The notes under the pieces: generated by a model
Told to the model about the DNA's origin: nothing
What the model saw: only the letters and a program-made list of their open reading frames with translations
The model's database searches: none
Shown: one piece after another, positions 1 through 5,221 of the stretch
Numbering within the stretch: position 1 is the first letter of the stretch
Layout: the number at the start of each line of letters is the position of its first letter
Position numbers and translations under genes: made by a program
Assembly: GCF_000712055.1 (NCBI RefSeq)
Contig: NZ_JOOA01000004.1
Location: 1 to 8,168 of the forward strand
DNA: 8,168 nt
Origin: Ruminococcus sp. HUN007
GTDB lineage: Bacteria; Bacillota; Clostridia; Oscillospirales; Ruminococcaceae
Direction of reading: 5' to 3'

Positions 1-121
1 GGATACAATGTCAATAGAATCCATGTAATTTATTTCTATTATTTTTTAATATACAGCCATCAGGACTGGCCTTTTCTGCTTATATTATATCATCTGGAAA
101 GGTGATTGGCAATAGGTTGTT
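1..121. repeat. Direct repeat copy 1: upstream region of an off-window Rpn-like gene
   Basis: This segment is nearly identical to 1277-1397: about 121 bp, with a small cluster of three substitutions near 63-67 and two one-base indels. In the second copy the same sequence is the promoter region of the minus-strand nuclease gene. Here the -35 box (TTGACA read on the minus strand, 9-14) is present but its -10 box would lie left of the window. The simplest reading is that a second minus-strand gene of the same family starts just outside the left edge, so the window shows one 1276-bp period of a tandem duplication. Confidence 0.9.
84..112 (-). promoter_or_regulatory. Candidate upstream promoter (P2) in repeat copy 1
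   Basis: Read on the minus strand there is TTGCCA (107-112), a 17-bp spacer and TATAAT (84-89). The same arrangement is kept exactly in repeat copy 2 at 1360-1388. It would drive the gene expected left of the window. Confidence 0.45.
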
Positions 122-189
122 ATTGGCTATTCCGGTGCTTCTGAGCCGTAATCTTACTTTCAGAGTTTTGTCTCTGTTGCCGGAAGCGA

Positions 190-247
190 ATTATTATAAA
201 ATTAAATCCCGGAATTATGAGAGCGTTTCATCACAATTCCCGGGATT
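190..247 (-). terminator. Rho-independent terminator of the Rpn-type gene
   Basis: The arms 205-216 (AATCCCGGAATT) and 235-247 (AATTCCCGGGATT) pair over about 12 bp with one bulged base. An inner ATGA/TCAT pairing extends the stem. On the minus strand the hairpin is followed by a T-rich run (204-190). It lies 14 bp beyond the reconstructed stop codon of the minus-strand gene at 261, the expected place for its terminator. The remaining sequence 122-189 shows no gene. Confidence 0.75.
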
Positions 248-260
248 CAGATGGTTTAAA

Positions 261-1214
261 TCAAAGCATAAGTGCTTTTTTCCGAGTGACTGAGCCATGG
301 ATTTTTAGTACGGATACATCGATTCCGGTGGTATCTGATGATCTTTTCTGCGCATTCGCCGTCTTCAATCATGAGTTCTGCGATTTTCTGTTTTTTCTTC
401 AGCTTCCGCTTTTGCTCTTTCTTCCGCTCTGGCTCTTTCGTCTGAAAATAAAAATTCTTCATTAAGCATAGAATCAGCTCCTTTATTAGCTATATCATCT
501 ATTGAACTGTATATATGTTTCTCCAGATCCCGAATTATCGTGATCATCGTACTGTGTTCATCATTTGTTATTTTTTTCCTGTTCCTTTTAAGCTGCGCAA
601 AGTCGTGATTATATCCCTGCACATAGATGTAAACTTTTCGAGAAATTCCGTTTTTCTGTTCTTCAGAAAAGCGCTGCTGTACTTTTTTACACTGCTGTAC
701 AGTCTCAGGATCTGGAACGGCAGGAGGATCTCCATGTCGTTTGCGATCAGTTCCTGCGGGGGTGTAGCCGAGTGAACGTACTGCGTGTACTGAGTATTCG
801 ATTTCCTGCTCGTCCGGCAGGATCAGTTTTATGTACAGTTTATCCTTGCTTTTATCTGTATCTTTCAGAAATACTACAGCCTGCTGCGGCATTTTGAATA
901 CTGCGTGGGAATCGTCGATTCGCTTGTATCCTTCTTCGTCACTGACAGCGTAATTGAAGAGCCTGATGAGCATGTCATCATAATATACCTGGGCTTCAAG
1001 ATGGAAGCGTTCACCGCATATTATAAAGTAGAGGTCTTTTTCGTATACTTTCAGGTCTTTTATTTACCGTGTTTGTATCCAGAAATGTTATTTCCGAATC
1101 CAGCGGGAAAGCGCTTGCCGAATACCTTGTTTACAAATTTTACAAGCATTTTACCAGATAACCGGATTCATTCTTTTGAATGACAGATCGTAAATCTTTG
1201 TTTGGACTATTCAT
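261..1214 (-). CDS. Rpn/PD-(D/E)XK nuclease family transposase-like protein, frameshifted as sequenced
   Basis: The protein, about 315 residues, is rebuilt by joining frames. It starts MNSPNKDLRSVIQKN; this ATG is preferred over the one at 1220 because AAGGAG (1228-1223) is 8 bases from it. The nuclease core shows an acidic residue before a beta strand (YEKDLYFIICGE) and the ExQ motif in RFHLEAQ, as in PD-(D/E)XK Rpn-like proteins. Family landmarks follow: QQAVVFLKDTDKSKDKLYIK, LPDEQEIEYSVHAVRSLGYT, then LLPFQILRLYSSVKKYSS in a second frame. The C-terminus ends in a charged helix (ERARAEERAKAEAEEK) and a small YTGIDVSVLK helix-turn-helix-like tail. Frame changes include the G5 run 758-762, the T7 run 571-577, about 325-335, and at least three in the N-terminal part (about 1060, 1110 and 1145). 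Members promote RecA-independent recombination in tests of E. coli RpnA. Here it has its own promoters and terminator. Whether the frameshifts are real or sequencing errors cannot be settled by eye. Confidence 0.85.
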
Positions 1215-1220
1215 AGTCAT

Positions 1221-1278
1221 ATCTCCTTGATTATGATATATCTGTAATATATTACACCTGAATTATATCATATCAAGG
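1221..1278 (-). promoter_or_regulatory. Inverted repeat covering the Rpn-gene Shine-Dalgarno and -10 box
   Basis: The left arm 1225-1240 (CCTTGATTATGATATA) and right arm 1264-1278 (TATATCATATCAAGG) are complementary over 15 bp with one bulge. On the minus strand the promoter-proximal arm overlaps the P1 -10 box and spacer, and the other arm contains AAGG of the Shine-Dalgarno (AAGGAG, 1228-1223). A transcript from P1 would lack the first arm and keep the site free. A longer transcript from P2 or from the recombinase gene would carry both arms and could hide it. Confidence 0.55.
1243..1256. promoter_or_regulatory. Perfect 14-bp palindrome at the Rpn-gene transcription start
   Basis: TGTAATATATTACA reads the same on both strands and sits 6-19 bases downstream of the minus-strand -10 box, over the likely start of transcription near 1255. 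This is a typical place for an operator. No binding protein is encoded in the window that I can link to it. Confidence 0.45.
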
Positions 1279-1290
1279 ATACAATGTCAA
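1262..1290 (-). promoter_or_regulatory. Near-perfect sigma-A promoter (P1) of the Rpn-type gene
   Basis: On the minus strand: TTGACA (1290-1285), a 17-bp spacer, TATAAT (1267-1262). Both hexamers match consensus exactly. The start codon at 1214 follows after about 40 bases with a good Shine-Dalgarno. Confidence 0.9.
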
Positions 1291-1397
1291 TAGAATCCAT
1301 GTAATTTATTTCTATTATTTTTTATATACAGCCATCATGTCCGGCCTTTTTCTGCTTATATTATATCATCTGGAAAGGTGATTGGCAATAGGTTGTT
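1277..1397. repeat. Direct repeat copy 2: promoter region of the Rpn-type gene
   Basis: This matches 1-121 at roughly 95 percent identity. The repeat begins inside the P1 spacer at the left edge of visible copy 1 only because the window starts there, so the true repeat may be longer. It ends abruptly at GGTTGTT, after which the copies diverge. It fills most of the 216-bp space between the recombinase stop (1431) and the Rpn start (1214). Recombination between copies would delete one 1276-bp unit. Confidence 0.9.
1360..1388 (-). promoter_or_regulatory. Candidate second promoter (P2) upstream of the Rpn-type gene
   Basis: On the minus strand: TTGCCA (1388-1383), 17 bp, TATAAT (1365-1360). It is preserved in both repeat copies, including the spacer length. 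Transcripts from here would include the full inverted repeat over the Shine-Dalgarno. Confidence 0.45.
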
Positions 1398-1430
1398 CCG
1401 GATGTCGTAACAAATATGGTGTAATTCAGC

Positions 1431-2581
1431 TTAATTCATTTTATCCAGCAGCATTGCTGTTTTTTCTTTTATGTTTTCTGGTTGAATGGGCATAGATATT
1501 CATTGTGGTGCTGATGTCTGAATGACCGAGCAGTTCCTGGACATCTTTCGGTGCTGCGCCGGCAGAGAGGAGGTTTGCAGGTGTAGGTGTGGCGCAGAAT
1601 ATGAAAATGAAAACCGCAGAGTTTATCGTCAAGTTTTCTTATTGAACGGCAACATTATTGAAACTGTATCCGGACTTTCGAATTTTCCGTTGTTCCTTAT
1701 ACAGACAAATGACAGTTTCTGATGATCTTCCCGGTACCGTTTTCGCCTTTTTCAAGAGCATATATCTCATAGTGCTCACGACCGTTTTCAAAAACTCTTC
1801 TGCAGTAGTTGGCGTATTTAAGCTCACTTTCTTCAAGAGCCTTCTGTCTTGATTTTTCACGTTTAAGGATCTCAGCCAGCCTGTTTCCGAAATCAACTAT
1901 ACGCACTTTGTTTCTTTTAGCCGGTCCTATCTCTATCTTATGGCGCACAGTATTTATAACGCATACTCCGTCTGACTGTGATACACTGTTCATCCAGATC
2001 TATATCCCCGCCAGAGCAGTGCGCATACTTCACCGAGTCTTAGTCCGGTATAATAGGGCGATCTGTATCGGCAGCAAAGCGGCATTTTTCTTTTCTTCAA
2101 GATACTTTATAATAGTACAGAACTGTCTGTGTGATATGATCATGTTCTCATTTCTGCGGATATTAACGGGATCCAGTACCAGTGACTGTTCCCTCGGATG
2201 ACTGATGCGGACATACTGCATCGGATCTGATTCGATATATTTTTTAGGAAACACCGCAAAACGAAAAAGAGCTGTGCAGAACCGCTGCAAAAATCCGCAT
2301 ATATCCCGTGCTAACATGAGCACATCCGTTTTTGCCGCCGTTGCAGAGTTTATCGAAATAATTCTGCAGCAGATCAGGTGCGATCTCACTTATCTTTAAA
2401 TCAGCGATCTCATCCTGATTTATACGACGAATAACCGAACTGTAAAGCTGTTACCGTACCCGTTACTGTAATTACCCGGAAGCCAGATCTTCATCCACCC
2501 ACTGTTCAAGAAGCCTGCGAAGCCGTGATCTCTGTTAAATCGCCGCAGCCGGATGTAATTTCCTGATGTTTCATTTGCCAT
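1431..2581 (-). CDS. int: Tyrosine recombinase/phage-type integrase, frameshifted as sequenced
   Basis: About 380 residues when reconstructed, the usual full length for this family. It starts MANETSGNYIRLR with AGGAGT (2596-2591) 9 bases upstream. The N-terminal DNA-binding part reads RLRRLLEQWVDEDLASG and VIRRINQDEIADLKISEI. The catalytic part has the first arginine in YTGLRLGEVCALLWRDIDL (codon 2040-2038), KIEIGPAKRNKVRIVDFGN in the middle, HxxRH in FHILRHTYT (1603-1586), then LLSAGAAPKDVQELLGHSDI and the tyrosine nucleophile in TTMNIYAHSTRK (codon 1494-1492). The end reads KTKEKTAMLLDKMN. All visible catalytic positions (R, HxxR, H, Y) are present. The frame changes at least seven times, for example near 2048, 1995, 1940, 1700, 1605 and 1470. 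The protein would cut and rejoin DNA at attachment sites of an integrative element. It lies 38 bp downstream of the Fic stop and upstream of the Rpn gene. I could not identify attachment sites. Confidence 0.95.
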
Positions 2582-2583
2582 AA

Positions 2584-2660
2584 TAATAGTACTCCTGTAA
2601 AGAAAAAATTTAGTGAACATCAAAAGCGGATTGATGTTCCACTGTGGGTGAGTACTATTA
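2584..2660 (-). promoter_or_regulatory. Long-range inverted repeat that can mask the integrase Shine-Dalgarno
   Basis: The arms 2584-2594 (TAATAGTACTC) and 2650-2660 (GAGTACTATTA) are perfectly complementary over 11 bp. On the minus-strand transcript the downstream arm contains GAGT of the integrase ribosome-binding site and the spacer almost to the ATG. The upstream arm lies in the last codons of fic. The fic terminator hairpin is nested between them. Read-through transcripts could thus be poorly translated for integrase. Confidence 0.5.
2603..2643 (-). terminator. Rho-independent terminator of fic, overlapping its stop codon
   Basis: AACATCAA (2616-2623) pairs with TTGATGTT (2631-2638), and AGTG (2612-2615) with CACT (2640-2643) beyond one bulged base. 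The loop is 7 nt. On the minus strand the hairpin is followed after 3 bases by T6 (2608-2603). The reconstructed Fic stop (TGA, 2622-2620) sits inside the descending arm. It separates fic from the integrase start at 2581. Confidence 0.75.
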
Positions 2661-3266
2661 ATCTATTAATTTCAGAAAATATATTTTGCAGTAAAGATGC
2701 ATCTCCCTGAAAATGCCTTGATTTGTCGCTAACGTAAGTAAGTCACCATCGCATTTTTGAAAATCTATATTGTAACCAGCATTATTGGTCAAGCAAAGCT
2801 AAAAAACAATCTAAGTGGTCCGGCCATTCCCTTCTCGAAAAGGATGCAAATAATTCATGTCGTTTATAAAAATCCGTAAGTTCCTCCGATGAACCGCTCT
2901 TTACTTAAACTACAAAAATAATTATTATCTTTAAGATATTTGAATTTTAGTATTCCTTGCATTTTCAATATTTTTTACATTACAAAATACAGATCCCTTT
3001 TTTTGAAAGATTGATTGTTCGTATTTCTCCAGCCCAGCTATAAAGATCACTGAAAAATTCTTTTATGAAGTAATTTGTTAAAAACTAAAATCCACATCTT
3101 TAAATTCAGTGTTTTTTTTCAGCATCCATTATTCTTGCTGTTACAATAGTCGCCTCTGCTTTATCAAGTAATTTCTGAATTTCTTATATCAAAACTTGTT
3201 AATAAGGACGGTAGTATGTTCATAACAATCCTGACTACATCCGTCTAACGAATAGACCGGCCACAG
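2620..3266 (-). CDS. fic: Fic-domain toxin (AMP-transferase type), frameshifted as sequenced
   Basis: Roughly 215 residues when frames are joined. In order: DCYEHTTVLINKF, DIRNSEI, LDKAEATIVTARIMDAEK, NYFIKEFFSDLYSWAGEIRT (SWAGEIRTIN at 3039-3010), INLSKKGSVFCNVKNIENAR, KERFIEELTDFYNDMN, then the diagnostic motif HPFREGNGR (2846-2820), which keeps the catalytic His, the acidic residue and the phosphate-binding GNGR. The end reads NAGYNIDFQKCDGDLLTLAT and SLLQNIFSEINRLIVLTHSG before TGA at 2620. Fic enzymes of this type move AMP from ATP to hydroxyls of target proteins such as DNA gyrase and topoisomerase IV. The start is uncertain: a CTG at 3266 follows AAGGAG (3277-3272) at 5 nt, and the true ATG may be lost to an indel. 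There are at least seven frame breaks, many in A or T runs. The VbhA-like gene directly upstream argues for a toxin-antitoxin pair. Confidence 0.92.
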
Positions 3267-3268
3267 TT

Positions 3269-3437
3269 TTACTCCTTGCAAATTACCAGTGATCATTTTT
3301 ATCAATTCATTAAAAATCAATCTTTTTTTTCAGCATAAATCAGTAATGATTTTTAGTGTTTCATCCGTAAAATCATATCCTTCCATTCGAGTGGAAGCTA
3401 TAGCATTATTTAAAGCATTTAATGTTAATGTGTCCAG
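3269..3437 (-). CDS. VbhA-like antitoxin of the Fic toxin, frameshifted as sequenced
   Basis: A small protein of about 55 residues: DTLTLNALNNAIASTRMEGY followed by DFTDETLKIITDLC and, after correcting indels around the A8 run 3323-3330, EKKIDFNELIKMITGN. It holds STRMEG (codons 3395-3378), which fits the (S/T)xxxE(G/N) inhibitory motif whose glutamate blocks ATP binding in the Fic active site. The Shine-Dalgarno GGAGGT (3451-3446) is 8 bases from the codon at 3437, which reads CTG. One missing base in AAAC(A)TGG would restore an ATG, so I take this as the start. The stop is placed at TAA 3271-3269 by inference. The open frame can be extended upstream to 3518, but that lies at the transcription start. 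A fused antitoxin-Fic protein is a less likely alternative, because a second Shine-Dalgarno precedes fic. Confidence 0.75.
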
Positions 3438-3522
3438 TTTAAGCCACCTCCAGATTCTACTGAAGCAATTCTTCTTCGCACGATTGATTGCTTCTTTCTG
3501 AAATGTTGGTATATACATATTT

Positions 3523-3551
3523 AGTATACCATTTTTTCAATCAACAAGCAA
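3523..3551 (-). promoter_or_regulatory. Promoter of the antitoxin-fic operon
   Basis: On the minus strand: TTGCTT (3551-3546), a 17-bp spacer and TATACT (3528-3523). Transcription would begin near 3516, about 80 bases ahead of the antitoxin start, and point away from flagellin. The 5' leader is long enough for regulation but I see no clear structure. Confidence 0.6.
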
Positions 3552-3613
3552 TAGAATAAAGGAAACCAATCAAATTCAAATTTATCTGGTTTCGGGGTTT
3601 TAAGTAAATCAGC

Positions 3614-3643
3614 TAAAAACATCAGGGATTGAAAAAGCGATAT
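3614..3643 (+). promoter_or_regulatory. Possible sigma-28 (SigD) flagellin promoter
   Basis: TAAA at 3614-3617 and AGCGATAT at 3636-3643 resemble the flagellar sigma consensus TAAA-N15-GCCGATAT, but the spacer is 18 here instead of 15 and two -10 bases differ. The location, about 75 bp before the flagellin start, is right. Indels in this sequence may have altered the spacing. Confidence 0.35.
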
Positions 3644-3658
3644 CAGGGATAGAAAATG
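3621..3658. repeat. Two direct repeats, 21-bp period, in the flagellin upstream region
   Basis: ATCAGGGATTGAAAAAG (3621-3637) is repeated as ATCAGGGATAGAAAATG (3642-3658). A period of 21 bp places both copies on the same face of the helix. They overlap the putative -10 region, so a regulator pair site is possible. Confidence 0.5.
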
Positions 3659-3680
3659 AATTCAGAGAAACGAGATTTTT

Positions 3681-3710
3681 GCAAGGAGCACGACCTAAAT
3701 ACATGGAGGT
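3681..3710 (+). promoter_or_regulatory. CsrA-like binding sites in the flagellin mRNA leader
   Basis: ACATGGAGGT (3701-3710) fits the CsrA consensus ACANGGANGU exactly and contains the flagellin Shine-Dalgarno (GGAGG, 7 bases before ATG). A second GGA site, GCAAGGAGCA, lies at 3681-3690. In Bacillus subtilis the hag leader carries two such sites bound by CsrA, which is antagonised by FliW. Neither csrA nor fliW is in the window. Confidence 0.55.
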
Positions 3711-3716
3711 ATTATT

Positions 3717-5082
3717 ATGGGAATGGTAGTTAGAACTAATATGGCAGCTATAAATGCCAACAATTCATTAGCAAACGCTTCAAAGGCTCAGCAGAGCGGC
3801 CATGCAGAAAACTCGCGTCCGGCTTTAGAATCAACGCAGCTAAGGATGATGCTTCAGGTCTCGCTATTACAGAGAAGATGAAGAATCAGATCAAGGCTCT
3901 TGATACAGCTAAGGATAACTGCGAAGACGGTGCTAACATGATTCAGACAGCTGAAGGTTACATGAAGGGAAACTCATGACATTCTTACAAGAATGACTGA
4001 ACTTGCTGAAAAGTCTGCTAACGGACTTCTTGAGGGCGAAGATAGAAAGGCTCTTCAGAATGAAATGGATGAGCTCTGTAGTGAAATCGATAGAATGGCG
4101 ACTACAGCAAACTTTAATGGCAAGAAGCTTCTTAATGGAGATCTAGGATCAAACGGAAAAAGTTCTTATTTCTAGTGATTCTACTGGTAACCATTATTCT
4201 GTTAGTGATGAAGCACCTAATGGCGCACCGAGATATAATTGCGTCATCAGCAGCAATTAGTGGCTCAACAGCATTAGATCAGCTTAGTGGAAGCGCTAAG
4301 GATGAATTAACTGCTAAGATTAAAGCAGCAGCAGAAGCAGCAGCCGCTGCTTCCGGCTCAACAAAATATGACTTCAGTAACTCTTGCGGTTAATAAGAAT
4401 GGCGATATTATTGTCAACTCTTACAGTTGCAACCGGAAGTATTACAGGCGATGATTTAGTGGTCTAGTGCAGTAAACGCCGATAAATATGCTTCTAGCAA
4501 TAATATTAATGGATACAGTGAAATCAACATTAATCTTACTTACTCAACATCTGGCAATTTAGCTAAAAATGAAGGAATTAAATTGCAGATTGGTGAATCT
4601 TCAACAGCAGCTGATAAGATGAATGTTCAGATTGGCAGTTTCCATACAGATACACTTCTTGCAGGTATCAACGGTTTCCAGAATAAAACTGCAGGTGGCT
4701 ACTGGTGAAACAGATACGAATGCTGTTGCCGCTACAAAGGCTAACGCTTCTGCTACATATGATAATGGTATCACAGTTGATATTTCAGATCAGAACAAGG
4801 CTTCTGCAGCCGCTGATGCTATCCGTCAGGTATCAAATTATGTATCTGACCAGAGAGGAAAAACTCGGTGCTCAGCAGAATCGTCTTGAACACACTGTAA
4901 AATAACCTTACTACAGCTTCTGAAAACACAACAGCTTTCTAAGTCACGGTATCTTAGATACAGACCATGGCTAAGGAAATGATGGAATATACAAGTAAGA
5001 ACGTTATTGCTCAGGCTGCTCCAGTCTATGCCTCGCACAGGCTAATTCACAGCCTCAGAACGTACTTTCACTTCTTCAGTAA
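3717..5082 (+). CDS. fliC: Flagellin, filament protein; frameshifted as sequenced
   Basis: About 450 residues after frame correction. The conserved N-terminal D0/D1 domain begins [20 protein letters not shown] and continues [34 protein letters not shown] and [18 protein letters not shown], ending in [13 protein letters not shown]. The middle (about 4160-4700) is variable, Ser/Ala-rich and exposed in filaments (for example [20 protein letters not shown]), the usual place for O-glycans. The C-terminal D1/D0 part reads [38 protein letters not shown] and ends [11 protein letters not shown]. Clear indels are a missing A at the A4 run 3808-3811, an extra G at 3967-3969, an extra A at 4157-4161, and several in the C-terminus. 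Subunits are exported and assembled into the filament. The start has a strong Shine-Dalgarno; a terminator follows at 5161. Confidence 0.97.
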
Positions 5083-5160
5083 TTCATCATTATGATTATA
5101 GCTGACAAGTAAAAAGGAATATAAACTACGATTAAATAAATGAATATAGGGTAAAGGGAT

Positions 5161-5203
5161 ACAGGGCTATGGTGCTTCGTCACTGTAGCCCTGTAAATTT
5201 TTT
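5161..5203 (+). terminator. Strong terminator after flagellin
   Basis: ACAGGGCTA (5161-5169) pairs with TAGCCCTGT (5186-5194); inner GTG/CAC and wobble pairs close a loop around CTTCGT. T6 follows at 5198-5203. The stretch 5083-5160 before it is AT-rich and shows no gene. The terminator ends only 4-5 bases before the glycosyltransferase Shine-Dalgarno, so no promoter can fit in between. Confidence 0.93.
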
Positions 5204-5221
5204 CGATAGGAGATATGAGAA

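Noticed and set aside
102..293. Open frame of 63 codons on the plus strand
   Set aside because: It crosses the repeat and the terminator hairpin and has no Shine-Dalgarno or recognisable protein pattern.
905..1183. Open frame of 92 codons on the plus strand
   Set aside because: It is antisense to the N-terminal nuclease region of the Rpn-type gene, which has clear family motifs on the other strand.
1809..2201. Open frame of 130 codons on the plus strand, Cys/Ser-rich
   Set aside because: It is the antisense shadow of the integrase catalytic domain; no start signal.
3438..3518. N-terminal extension of the antitoxin starting at ATG 3518
   Set aside because: That ATG lies at the predicted transcription start and lacks a ribosome site, whereas GGAGGT at 3451-3446 fits a start at 3437.
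3561..3593. Inverted repeat GAAACC...GGTTTC upstream of the antitoxin promoter
   Set aside because: Only about 6-7 paired bases with a 20-base AT-rich loop and no upstream gene to terminate; not distinguishable from chance.
4175..4393. Separate small hydrophobic-start gene inside the flagellin region
   Set aside because: Its frame simply carries the variable domain of flagellin after an indel; the hydrophobic start comes from out-of-frame reading.
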